Assembly (NCBI GenBank): GCA_026989275.1
Contig: JALSJQ010000025.1
Span: forward strand, 62,001 to 126,000
Direction: 5' to 3'
DNA from: Albidovulum sp.
Lineage (GTDB): Bacteria; Pseudomonadota; Alphaproteobacteria; Rhodobacterales; Rhodobacteraceae
DNA: 64,000 bases
In this document: in pieces, positions 1 through 7,538 of the stretch
Layout of the letters: each line of letters opens with the position of its first letter
Position numbering within the stretch: the stretch's first letter is position 1
Position numbers and translations under genes: made by a program
The notes under the pieces: generated by a model
Databases searched by the model: none
What the model was told of the DNA's origin: nothing
Seen by the model: only the letters and a program-made list of their open reading frames with translations

Positions 1-94
1 GGTGCTGCGCAAGCTGGCCGACCACCCGCTGACCGAGAAGGGGCTGGCCGCCTTTCTTGCCGACTGGCGCGAGACCGGGCAGAGCATTCTCTAG
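1..94 (+). CDS. fsa: Transaldolase / fructose-6-phosphate aldolase family protein, 3' end only
   Basis: Only the last 30 codons are in the window; the frame is read from base 2 and ends in TAG. The visible C-terminus runs DHPLTEKGLAAFLADW and finishes GQSIL, which matches the conserved tail of the small bacterial transaldolase / fructose-6-phosphate aldolase family. Members form or cleave C6/C7 sugar phosphates in the non-oxidative pentose phosphate branch through a Schiff-base lysine, which would lie to the left of the window. Family assignment rests on the tail alone, so transaldolase and F6P aldolase cannot be told apart. Confidence 0.65.
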   Translation, partial: VLRKLADHPLTEKGLAAFLADWRETGQSIL

Positions 95-936
95 GCGCCG
101 CATTCCCGGGTGGCGTGAAGCGCCGCTCCCGTCGCAATCCGCAGCTGGCGCCTGCGCCGGCAGAGCGCTCTCCGGCGATGGCGGAAAGCCGACCCTTCCC
201 GCGTTTCCAGGCGCTTGTCGAAGCGCCTGAACCCGCAGTGCGGTGGCCGGCGACCAGCGCTGCCCGGGCCGCCACTGACTGCCGCGATCGATGCCCATGC
301 GGAGGGCGCGCCTCTTGCGCCGGACGCCGCCGTCATGCACGGCGGGGCGGGCCCGCAAACGGACCGGCTTGTGCTGCGGCATCGAACGGCCACGGCGCCG
401 GCATTCGGGTCCGGGGCGGGCGAAAATCGCGAAGCCGATACCCGAACGGAACAACAATTCCGCCTGGCCGGGCATTTCCCCGCGGCAGGCAACGACCCGC
501 CCGGTGCCCCTCCCGGGCGACGATCTGCCGATCCGGCACGACCTTCGGCCCCGCCTCCCTCCTCGGCCGTTTCTGCTGTGCCGGGCCGCCTTGCGCCCGC
601 ATCCGCATCGCTCGCGGTATGCGCACCGCCACCCCCGGCCGTCCCGCAATGGCACCCCGCAACCGCACCGGCGAAGGCGTGAAAGGACGAGGGGGATGCC
701 GACGGTTCGCGAACGCCGGGCCGACGACACGAAGGCCTGCCCCGAACGGGCATGCCACGATGCCGGATCGTCCCGTGCCGAACAGCGCAGGCATCGATTC
801 CCGGATGGATGAAGGCTCGCATGGTCCGATCCGCTGTTCGTGTCGGATTGCATATCGAAACGGGAAACGATCTGCTAGACTCTCGTTACAGGAGAGCCGA
901 ATCGCGACCGGACAACGTCACCTCGAGGAGAAGGAC
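95..936. other. Gene-free stretch with one strong hairpin
   Basis: About 840 bases follow the transaldolase stop without a recognisable gene. Open frames cross it on both strands, but their products are arginine/proline-rich and low-complexity, as expected from GC-rich non-coding DNA. The one clear structure is a hairpin at 208-229. Near the right end, TTGCAT (848-853) and TAGACT (876-881) could be promoter elements for the lipoprotein gene, but their 22-base spacing is too long for a good sigma-70 site. Confidence 0.5.
208..229. repeat. Perfect 9-bp hairpin, 4-base loop
   Basis: CAGGCGCTT (208-216) and AAGCGCCTG (221-229) are perfect reverse complements around the loop GTCG. No T-run follows on either strand, so it is not a classical intrinsic terminator. 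It lies 114 bases after the transaldolase stop and could stabilise that mRNA's 3' end or belong to a small RNA; neither is shown. Confidence 0.55.
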
Positions 937-1365
937 ATGAAAACCGACATTGCGCTCGTGGCCCTTGCATCGTTCGTTCTTGCCGGCTGCGTGTCGCAGC
1001 CGATGATGGTCAGGCCCGGCATCGAATACGCGGCTTACGAGCGCGACAGGACAGAGTGTGCCGCGAGGGCGACGCAATCGATCCCGAGCAACACCCAATT
1101 CGGGTGGGCTCCCTATGTCGGCATCTATTCGGTCGACACGAATGCCGGCATCAAGCGGAAGTTCTTCGAGCAGTGCATGAGGTCCAGAGGATATTCCCGC
1201 CACGAGCTGCCCATGTGTGACGGGAAAACCATCTCGGCGGCCCTGAAGGCCGTCAGGACGGATGCCATCATGAAGACGAAAATCGCGCGCACTGGCGAGC
1301 TGTGCTGGTTCCGTGATCCGCGCACCGGCGACACGGTGATTTTCGCGAAAAGCGAAGGCGGTTGA
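937..1365 (+). CDS. Small predicted lipoprotein, unknown function
   Basis: 142 residues. The N-terminus MKTDIALVALASFVLAGC is a textbook lipoprotein signal peptide: a short charged region, a hydrophobic core, and lipobox LAGC with the lipidated Cys at residue 18. The mature protein therefore probably sits on a membrane facing the periplasm. The start is set by GAGGAGAAGG at 925-934, just upstream of the ATG; the frame stays open much further upstream, but that part is low-complexity and has no leader. The mature part has four scattered Cys residues besides the lipobox Cys, and an EYAAYERDRTECAARA stretch typical of small periplasmic lipoproteins of unknown role. I do not recognise the family. 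It stands alone, with no partner gene on either side. Confidence 0.75.
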   Translation: MKTDIALVALASFVLAGCVSQPMMVRPGIEYAAYERDRTECAARATQSIPSNTQFGWAPYVGIYSVDTNAGIKRKFFEQCMRSRGYSRHELPMCDGKTISAALKAVRTDAIMKTKIARTGELCWFRDPRTGDTVIFAKSEGG

Positions 1366-1725
1366 GCCGGACCGATCACGATATGGATCACGCAGGGGCC
1401 GGTCCATGATCCCGCGCTCCGCCCGGCAGCCGCCATTGTCCGGCAGCCGGCCGCATCGACGTGCACCGGCTGAAACAGGGAACCTCGTCTGGTGCCCGGG
1501 CGGGGCAGGATCGAGCGCACCCGCCCTGCGGTGGCACGCCGGGCGAGGATCGGAAGCCCCGGATATGCCGCACGCACTCTTCCCGGGTCTGTGGAGATAC
1601 AATCCCGGGGGGATTTCCGCTGCCGATAACAGAAAAAGGTTGCAAGGCGAGCGAGGTCCGTTCAGATATGAACGCAGGCAATGCCGCAAGGGTGACGCAA
1701 GGGGGTGCATGTGGACGGAGGCGTG
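1366..1725. other. Intergenic stretch before the NusG-like remnant
   Basis: No gene is recognised here. Just after the lipoprotein stop, GATCACG occurs twice (1374-1380 and 1385-1391, 11 bases apart), flanked by the inverted pair GGACCG (1369-1374) and CGGTCC (1400-1405). This could form a weak stem, but there is no T-run. A Shine-Dalgarno-like GGAGG (1717-1721) marks the start of the pseudogene that follows. Confidence 0.4.
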
Positions 1726-2059
1726 ATGACGGGTCGGATGGGGGGCGAACGCTGGTTTCTGGCGCAAGGTGAATTCGACCCACGGGGTCACGCGGCTGGT
1801 CTCCTTCGACGGCGCACCGCAGCCCGTCCCGGACGATCTCGTCTCCGCGCTCAGGGCACGGTGTGATGGAGAGGAGCTGCTGCACCCCGAAGGCGTGCCG
1901 CAGCCGGGGGAGCGGGTCAGGCTCGTCGGGGGGCCCTTTGCCGGCTTCGTCGCCGAGGTGGAGAAGATCGCTCCGGACAGGCGGGTCTGGCTGCTCCTGG
2001 AGATGATGGGCGGCCATTCGCGGCTGCTGGCCGCACCCGAGCAGCTCCGGGCGGTGTAG
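1726..2059 (+). pseudogene. NusG/RfaH-family transcription factor, internally deleted
   Basis: Two pieces of one NusG/RfaH-type protein survive in different frames. The ATG at 1726, behind GGAGG (1717-1721), opens a frame reading MGGERWFLAQ, the usual first strand of the NGN domain. From 1760 the next frame reads WRKVNSTHGVTRLVSF, the end of an NGN domain, and then a full KOW domain (PGERVRLVGGPFAGF at about 1903-1947) to the stop at 2059. The middle of the NGN domain, about 75-85 residues including the usual PLFPGYLF motif, is missing. TGGCGCAA (1760-1767) serves both pieces: it encodes part of LAQ in one frame and WRK in the other. That is the pattern left by deletion between two short direct repeats. 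Specialised NusG paralogues often drive long surface-polysaccharide operons; no such operon is nearby. A short GTG-started KOW protein (from 1769) could still be made, but I treat the locus as broken. Confidence 0.6.
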
Positions 2060-2220
2060 GCGTTCCGTGGCCGGTGCCTCCCTTCCCCTGCCGCCTCTTG
2101 GGGCGGACCCGGGATCGGCTTTTTCGGAAGGAGGGGAAGGAATTGGCCCCTTCAGGTGCAGCCGCGAAGATCAACACCGTTGGCTGGATCGGTGAGCGGC
2201 AAAATCGTCTCGTCTTTCAT

Positions 2221-2280
2221 GTGGCATATCCTTGTTCTCTGCGAGAAGCGCGGCGTGTGAACACCGCCATCATATGCCAC
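2221..2280. other. 60-nt structured element: outer stem enclosing two hairpins
   Basis: GTGGCATAT (2221-2229) and ATATGCCAC (2272-2280) are perfect 9-bp inverted repeats. Between them are two further stems. One is TTCTC-TGC-GAGAA (2235-2247). The other is GGCGTGT (2252-2258), loop GA, then ACACCGCC (2261-2268), paired with one bulged C. Together they would fold into a three-way junction. The element lies 12 bases beyond the stop of the minus-strand membrane-protein gene and about 160 bases after the NusG-like remnant, in DNA of lower GC than its surroundings. It could be a 3' mRNA structure, a small RNA or a mobile-element end. Confidence 0.5.
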
Positions 2281-2292
2281 CCGATCAACCCA

Positions 2293-2925
2293 TCACCAAC
2301 TTTCGGGAATTGCTCTTATCGCACTCCAGATGATCATCGGCAGGATGACAAGCAAGGACCAGCCTGTCGCTGCCAGCATGCTCAGGCGCAAGGCTCTCCA
2401 CAAGGGCATGGATGGATGGTTGCGTCGCAGCAGGAAACGCATGATGGGCACATGCAGCAGCAGGATGAGACCCGGCAGATAGGTCATGCTGCCGAATACC
2501 ATCACGATCATCAGTAAAAGGCTACCGAAGCCGGAAGGGCCGAACTGCATGCCGAAATAGGCTATGGCCAGGGTGGCAATGGTGATGAGGATGTCGCTGA
2601 GGATGCCCAGAATCAGCAGTATGCCAAGCTCCAGCTTGTGCCAGTAGAGCCATTGCTGCCAGCGCCCTGCACGTTGGAATTGCACCCATCGCCAAGCGTA
2701 CCATCCAGTCAGGAAAGCGACCATCGACAGTGGCAGGAGCAGCTTGCGCAGGCCGAATGCCCATTGCTCAGTGTTGGTCAGATAAAGCAGCGTATATGGC
2801 CAGGCAATGGACAACAGCCCACCAAGCATCAGAGCCTCGGTAACATCATCCAGGAGGCCCGGCACTTCCTTGCTCACATCCTTGTCCGATGCCGGACCAT
2901 TTCTTCTGTCAGTCATGCCTGCCAT
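2293..2925 (-). CDS. Unknown polytopic membrane protein, low GC, probably acquired
   Basis: 210 residues from MAGMTDRR (alternative ATG at 2916). After a polar N-terminus of about 25 residues come four to five hydrophobic segments, including LMLGGLLSIAWPYTLLYL, KLLLPLSMVAFLTGWYAW, ELGILLILGILSDILITI and FGSLLLMIVMVFGSM, then a basic loop (RFLLRRNHPSMPLWRAL) and a final hydrophobic stretch. It therefore sits in the inner membrane. I recognise no family. Base composition is unlike the neighbours: two 60-base blocks inside or at the edge of the gene (2281-2340 and 2461-2520) are exactly 50% GC, against roughly 65-70% elsewhere. This suggests recent acquisition. No convincing Shine-Dalgarno precedes either start, so the exact start is uncertain. 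Confidence 0.65.
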   Translation of the reverse strand: MAGMTDRRNGPASDKDVSKEVPGLLDDVTEALMLGGLLSIAWPYTLLYLTNTEQWAFGLRKLLLPLSMVAFLTGWYAWRWVQFQRAGRWQQWLYWHKLELGILLILGILSDILITIATLAIAYFGMQFGPSGFGSLLLMIVMVFGSMTYLPGLILLLHVPIMRFLLRRNHPSMPLWRALRLSMLAATGWSLLVILPMIIWSAIRAIPESW

Positions 2926-3157
2926 GATTTCTGCATGCAGTCGTCTGTTCGTCAGTGGACAGGTAGCAACGTGACTGCGTTGAACGCTGAGGACTGGTTG
3001 GAAGGGGGCAGCGCAGCGTGACCCGCCCCCTCGAAGGCGATCAGGAGCAGAGCCTGTTTCCCCATTCCTTCGCCCTCCGCTGCATTCGGCGTTGCATCCG
3101 GGTTTCCTGCCGTTCGTCGCCACGCCGTTGGCGCTGCCGCTCGCCTTTGGTGAACCC

Positions 3158-3619
3158 CTACCCCCGACCGCGATAGGGGGGAACGTCCTGCGCGGGGATC
3201 CAGACGCCTTCGGGCGCAGGGCCGGTCTGCCAGAAGACGTCGATCGGCATGCCGCCGCGCGGGTACCAGTAGCCCCCGATCCGCAGCCAGCGCGGCGCGA
3301 GGAGAGCCACGAGATCCTTGCCGATGCGCACCGTGCAGTCCTCGTGGAAGGCGCCGTGATTGCGGAAGGAGCCGAGGTAGAGCTTGAGCGATTTCGACTC
3401 GACCAGCCACTTGTCGGGAATGAAGTCGATGACGAGATGGGCGAAATCGGGCTGCCCCGTCACCGGGCAGATCGAGGTGAATTCGGGCTGGGTGAAGCGC
3501 ACCAGATAATCGGTGTCGGCATGGGGGTTGGGGACGCGTTCGAGCTCGGCCTCGTCGGGCGAAGCCGGCAGGCGGCTGTCCCGGCCCAGCTGGGTGAGGC
3601 GGTATTCCTGTTCGCTCAT
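3158..3619 (-). CDS. queF: NADPH-dependent 7-cyano-7-deazaguanine (preQ0) reductase
   Basis: 153 residues, the short (YkvM-type) QueF. It reduces the nitrile of preQ0 to the aminomethyl of preQ1 in queuosine tRNA modification, in the cytoplasm. The active-site Cys lies in [11 protein letters not shown] (C51) with its partner Asp at D58, and the substrate-binding motif ESKSLKLYL follows at about 74-82. The C-terminal half carries FHEDC and [10 protein letters not shown], also typical. The start has a clear GAGGAG leader. The upstream gene on the same strand encodes a queuosine-precursor transporter, so the two form a salvage pair. The stop codon falls in the left arm of a short inverted repeat, CCCCTA (3155-3160) and TAGGGG (3174-3179). 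Confidence 0.95.
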   Translation of the reverse strand: MSEQEYRLTQLGRDSRLPASPDEAELERVPNPHADTDYLVRFTQPEFTSICPVTGQPDFAHLVIDFIPDKWLVESKSLKLYLGSFRNHGAFHEDCTVRIGKDLVALLAPRWLRIGGYWYPRGGMPIDVFWQTGPAPEGVWIPAQDVPPYRGRG

Positions 3620-3673
3620 GTCTCTTCTCCTCGAAGAGCCGCCCCGGCGGCGGCCGGGCGCGGCTCCGGCCGG

Positions 3674-4240
3674 TCAGGCAGGGGTAAAGCCGAGGCGCTC
3701 GTCGCGGCGGCGCAGCCAGAGGATGAACGGGATCGAGAGAACCACCATCCATGCCTTGCCCACCACCTGACCGGCCAGATAGTCGAGTGAACCGAAGGCC
3801 AGCTGCAGGAAGATGGCGCTGTCGATCACGAGGCCGACCAGCCCCGAAAGCACCACCGCCGCCACGAGGCGTCGCTTCTGGAGCGGCGTATAGACGGCGA
3901 GGTCCGCGAGTTCGGAAAGAAGAAACGCCGCCACCGAGGCCAGCGCCAGCGCCGGCGGCGCGACGAGCCACGAAATCAGCCCGCCGACGAGAATGGCGGC
4001 AATGGCCCATCCCACCCCGAGGCGCCGCTGCACGAGGTCGCGCAGCACCAGCGCGAGCCCGATCATGAGCACGCCACTCGGAGCCATGAGGCCGGGTGCC
4101 ACGGGGATGAGGCAGGGTGCATCGGGCGGGCAGACCATGCCGACATGGCCGAGCATCCAGTTGGCAAGGGGAATGGTGGCAATGAACGCCACGAAAAAGA
4201 CAAGGCCCTCGAGGCCCTGCCGGGTCGGGAAACGGTCCAT
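3674..4240 (-). CDS. yhhQ: Queuosine precursor transporter (VUT family)
   Basis: 188 residues, almost wholly hydrophobic, with about six membrane segments. The motif PSGVLMIGLALVLRDLVQRR and the later SELADLAVYTPL are hallmarks of the YhhQ/VUT (DUF165) family, which imports the 7-deazaguanine precursors preQ0 and preQ1. The start at MDRFPTRQ is fixed by GGAGG five bases upstream of the ATG; the longer open frame before it is spurious. It lies 54 bases upstream of queF and is read in the same direction, so imported preQ0 can be reduced by its neighbour. The specific substrate is inferred from family and neighbour. Confidence 0.88.
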   Translation of the reverse strand: MDRFPTRQGLEGLVFFVAFIATIPLANWMLGHVGMVCPPDAPCLIPVAPGLMAPSGVLMIGLALVLRDLVQRRLGVGWAIAAILVGGLISWLVAPPALALASVAAFLLSELADLAVYTPLQKRRLVAAVVLSGLVGLVIDSAIFLQLAFGSLDYLAGQVVGKAWMVVLSIPFILWLRRRDERLGFTPA

Positions 4241-4460
4241 CTGATCCTCCACGCTCTCAGGCTGAACATGCCTGCGCAGGCCGCGAGATAGGCGAAGCGG
4301 CCGGATTTGGCAAGCGATGTGCGCGGACAGGCGCAGCGGCTGTGCGCCCGGGCCATCCTCCTCACCAGGGGGCGCACGAGGCCTTCTGCACGAGCGCCAT
4401 TGACAGCTTCTTGCCCCTCGGCCATCGGAAGGGGGAGTGAAGAGAAGGAAGGCCCCGTGC

Positions 4461-5840
4461 ATGACCCGACTCGTTGACGACACCCCCTCCGCCCTGCCGC
4501 TCCACCTCGTGCCCGAGGCCGGGCATGAAAGCTGGAAGGCCGACCTGCCCGAAACGATGCGCGGCTGGGTCGAGAATTGCGGTTTTGTCGGCAAGCTCGG
4601 GCAATGGCTGCTCATGCCCGACGCAGAAGGGCGCGTCGCCGGTGCCGCCTTCGGCTGGGGAACGAGCGAGATGCGCGCGCGCCGGATCTTCAACCTTGCC
4701 GCGGTGGCCCGCCGACTGCCCGAGGGGCCGTGGCGGATCGTCTCCCGGCCCGAAGGGCTCGATCCGCTGATCGAGAGTCTCGGCTGGCTGCTCGAGGGCT
4801 ACCGTTTCGACCGCTATCGCGACAGACATCGGCCCACCGCCGCGCTCGTCACCCCCGCCGGCGCGGACCGCGCTTTCGTCGAGCGGCTCTCCAGAGCGGA
4901 ATTTCTCGCCCGCGATCTCGTCAACACTCCGGCCAGCGACCTCGGCCCCGCCGCGCTCGAGGCCGCGGCAGCCGATCTTGCAGCGGCTCACGGCGCCCGT
5001 TTCCGGGCGGTGCGCGCAAACGATCTTCTCGAGGAGAACCTGCCGTTGATCCATGCCGTCGGCCGCGCCGCCGGCACGCCGCGGCTGATCGACATGTCCT
5101 GGGGCGAGAGAGGGCCGCGCATCACCATCGCCGGCAAGGGGGTGTGTTTCGACACCGGCGGCCTCGACCTCAAGCCCTCCTCGGCCATGAACCTGATGAA
5201 GAAGGACATGGGGGGCGCCGCCGCAGCGCTCGCCACGGCGCAGCTCGTCATGGAAAGCGGCCTTCCGGTGCGCCTGCGGGTGCTGATCCCGGCGGTGGAG
5301 AACGCCGTTGCGGGCAATGCCTTCCGCCCCGGCGACATCCTGAAGGCCCGCAACGGCCGGACGATCGAGGTCAACAATACCGATGCCGAAGGCCGCCTCG
5401 TCCTGGCCGACGCCCTTGCCCTCGGCGCGGAGGACAAGCCCGATTTCATGGTCTCTCTCGCCACGCTGACGGGGGCGGCCCGCATTGCCCTCGGCCCCGA
5501 TCTGCCGCCGCTCTATTGCGACGAGGACGATCTCGCCGGGCAGATACTCGCTCAGGGCCGGCGCCTCGCGGACCCGCTCTGGCGCATGCCGCTCTGGCCG
5601 CCATACGAGAAGATGATCGAACCCGAAAGCGCCGATCTCGACAACGCCCCCAGGGGCGGCATGGCCGGCTCGATCACCGCTGCCCTCTTCCTGCGCCGTT
5701 TCGCCGAGGGCACACGGCGCTACGCCCATCTCGACATCTATGCCTGGTCGCCCGAACCGCGACCGGGCCTTGCCAGAGGCGGCCTCGGCCAGGGCAGCCG
5801 CGCCCTCTTCGGCACCATCGAGGAGCTGGCCCGTGGCTGA
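4461..5840 (+). CDS. M17 leucyl aminopeptidase family protein
   Basis: 459 residues. This cytoplasmic metallo-exopeptidase family removes N-terminal residues from peptides using two metal ions. The catalytic half holds the metal ligands in ITIAGKGVCFDTGGLDLKP and KKDMGG, and the signature NTDAEGRLVLADAL. The N-terminal domain is divergent, as usual for the alphaproteobacterial branch beside an NlpC/P60 gene. The ATG at 4461 is chosen because AGAAGGAAGG lies 8 bases before it; a GTG at 4437 is possible. The stop overlaps the next gene's GTG by eight bases, so the pair is translationally coupled and may act on peptidoglycan-derived peptides. It is not a close match to canonical pepA, so I give no symbol. 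Confidence 0.92.
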   Translation: MTRLVDDTPSALPLHLVPEAGHESWKADLPETMRGWVENCGFVGKLGQWLLMPDAEGRVAGAAFGWGTSEMRARRIFNLAAVARRLPEGPWRIVSRPEGLDPLIESLGWLLEGYRFDRYRDRHRPTAALVTPAGADRAFVERLSRAEFLARDLVNTPASDLGPAALEAAAADLAAAHGARFRAVRANDLLEENLPLIHAVGRAAGTPRLIDMSWGERGPRITIAGKGVCFDTGGLDLKPSSAMNLMKKDMGGAAAALATAQLVMESGLPVRLRVLIPAVENAVAGNAFRPGDILKARNGRTIEVNNTDAEGRLVLADALALGAEDKPDFMVSLATLTGAARIALGPDLPPLYCDEDDLAGQILAQGRRLADPLWRMPLWPPYEKMIEPESADLDNAPRGGMAGSITAALFLRRFAEGTRRYAHLDIYAWSPEPRPGLARGGLGQGSRALFGTIEELARG

Positions 5841-6729
5841 GGCGGGCGCATCGCCGCCAGCCGATCGGCGGCGCCTCGCCTTCAGCGGCCGCGTGGCCCA
5901 TGCGAGCCTGAAAGGGAAGATCGCCGCCGAAGTCTTCAGCGAAGGCGAAAGGTGCCGCATCGTCGTGCCCGTCGCCGATCTGCTGTCGAGCCCGGAGGGC
6001 GGGCTCGAGAAACAGCTCCTTCTCGGAGAACCCGTCACCCTGATCGACCGGCAGTCCGGCCACGGTTTCGTCATCGCGGAAGACGGCCATGTCGGCTGGG
6101 TGGCGCAAGGCGCGCTCGGGCCGGCCGGCGCGGCGCCTTCCCACATGGTGCGGGCCCGGCAAAGCCACATCTACCCGGCACCGGACATCAAGACCCGGCC
6201 GCGCGCGGCGATCTCGATCGGCAGCCGGCTCGGCGGCAGGGTGGTTCGGGGAAAAAACGCCGATTTCCTCGCCCTCGACGCGGGCGGCTTCGTGCCCCTT
6301 GTCCATCTCGGGCCGATGCCGACGGCCGAGGCGCTCCCTTCCGCCGCGGCGCGACAGGGCTTTCTCGACCATGCCCGCACCCTCATCGGCACGCCCTATC
6401 TGTGGGGCGGCAACAGCGCCTTCGGCATCGACTGTTCGGGCCTCGTGCAGCTGGCGCTGCGCCTTGTCGGCATCCATGCGCCGCGCGACAGCGACATGCA
6501 GGAGCGCGAGACCGGTACGCCACTCGGGGAAGGCGCCGTTCCCGGCCCCGGCGATCTCGTCTTCTGGCGGGGGCATGTCGGCATCCTGCTCGACACGAGG
6601 ACGCTGCTTCACGCCAATGCCCATCACATGGCCGTGGCGGTCGAGCCGCTTGCCGCGGCCCGTGCCCGCATCCGCGCCGGCGGCGGAGGCGATCCGACGC
6701 TCATCAAGCGGCTCTTCCCCGCCCCCTGA
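5833..6729 (+). CDS. NlpC/P60 family peptidase with SH3-like domains
   Basis: 298 residues. The C-terminal third is an NlpC/P60 cysteine peptidase: YLWGGNSAFGIDCSGL carries the nucleophile Cys and RGHVGILLD the catalytic His. Residues of about 15-175 look like one or two bacterial SH3 domains (GHGFVIAEDGHVGWV and a later repeat), which usually bind the cell wall or peptide ligand. The family hydrolyses gamma-D-Glu to diamino-acid bonds in murein peptides. No signal peptide is visible, suggesting a role in recycling cytoplasmic murein peptides. The GTG start at 5833 follows AGGAGC and overlaps the aminopeptidase stop by eight bases. The gene converges with DUF2794, with 13 bases between them. 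Confidence 0.9.
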   Translation: MAEAGASPPADRRRLAFSGRVAHASLKGKIAAEVFSEGERCRIVVPVADLLSSPEGGLEKQLLLGEPVTLIDRQSGHGFVIAEDGHVGWVAQGALGPAGAAPSHMVRARQSHIYPAPDIKTRPRAAISIGSRLGGRVVRGKNADFLALDAGGFVPLVHLGPMPTAEALPSAAARQGFLDHARTLIGTPYLWGGNSAFGIDCSGLVQLALRLVGIHAPRDSDMQERETGTPLGEGAVPGPGDLVFWRGHVGILLDTRTLLHANAHHMAVAVEPLAAARARIRAGGGGDPTLIKRLFPAP

Positions 6730-6742
6730 CGGGAGTGCCGCT

Positions 6743-7096
6743 TCAGTCGAGCGTCCTGAGAAGCTTGCGGCGCAGCACCTCGAGCACCGACGCCAGATCG
6801 TGGCCGCGCCTGAGAATGCGGCCATCCATGCCGACCACGGCGTATTGCCCCTGCCGTCGCCGCAGGGAGGGCCGCTTGACGATGCGGTAGAGCGGGTGCT
6901 CCGCCGCCCGGCGGAAAACGGCAAAGGCGACATGGTCGGCCCCGCGTTCGATGCCGTAATCGCGCCATTCGCCGGCCGCCACCATGCGCCCGTAGAGATC
7001 GAGGATGAGGAAAAGTTCGCAGCGATCGAAGAACACGGGATCCCCCGCCATCCTTCCCCGCACGCGCGTCGCCTCTTCGGCCTTGTCCTGCACCAT
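6743..7096 (-). CDS. DUF2794 domain protein
   Basis: 117 residues. It matches a small alphaproteobacterial family recognised by FFDRCELFLILDLYGRMV, then AAGEWRDYGI, VFRRAAEHPLYRI, and QGQYAVVGMDGRILRRGHDL near the C-terminus. Its function is unknown; the protein is soluble, basic at the C-terminus and lacks a signal peptide. The start was placed at MVQDKAEE, preceded by AGGATC; a GTG at 7123 would add nine residues. It converges with the NlpC/P60 gene and is divergent from the gamma-glutamyltransferase gene across 440 bases. Confidence 0.8.
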   Translation of the reverse strand: MVQDKAEEATRVRGRMAGDPVFFDRCELFLILDLYGRMVAAGEWRDYGIERGADHVAFAVFRRAAEHPLYRIVKRPSLRRRQGQYAVVGMDGRILRRGHDLASVLEVLRRKLLRTLD

Positions 7097-7538
7097 GGCG
7101 CGATCCTGACACGGCCGCGCCACCAGGGCAACGGTCCCATGCAGACGCCGCCGGCATACAGGGATGGATCAGAAAAACTCCATCCAATTGCCACGAGATC
7201 ATGATGATGCAGCCCTCTTTCCGCCATCTTCTCGGGGGAAACAGGGCCTGTAGCGAGCGCAAGCTCACCCGGCACCGCAGCATGTTCAGCCCCCACCCGG
7301 CTGCGGTGCCGGGGCTACGTTTCCGAAAAAACGCGTTCCCCGAAAAGTCGAGCTTCCGAAGGCCGGGCTCGAGCCTTCGGGCCGTTCCCGGAAAGGCCAT
7401 GCCGCAGCTCGCGTCTCCTGCCGAGGCCCTGCAGGTCGTCCACAGGCACCGGCTTCTCGCTTCGCCTGCCCTCTCTTCCGCCCTTGGCAGAGGCTGTCAC
7501 GGGTTCTAACCTTGCCGGGCACGAGCAAGGAGGGCGAG
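7097..7538. other. Divergent intergenic region with a hairpin
   Basis: No gene is recognised between DUF2794 and ggt. CCGAAGGC (7356-7363) and GCCTTCGG (7373-7380) form a perfect 8-bp stem with a 9-base loop. There is no T-run, and the position in a divergent promoter region makes a regulatory or leader role more likely than termination. I could not pick out a convincing promoter by eye. Confidence 0.4.

Noticed and set aside
115-936. N-terminal 274 residues of a 416-residue frame leading into the small lipoprotein
   Set aside because: Low-complexity Arg/Pro-rich sequence with no leader; the lipoprotein has its own ribosome-binding site and signal peptide at 937.
2221-2280. Hammerhead ribozyme in the three-way junction element
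   Set aside because: The catalytic core CUGAUGA...GAAA is absent on both strands.
2221-2280. Integron attC site in the same element
   Set aside because: No GTTRRRY/RYYYAAC core sites at the arms and no integrase nearby.
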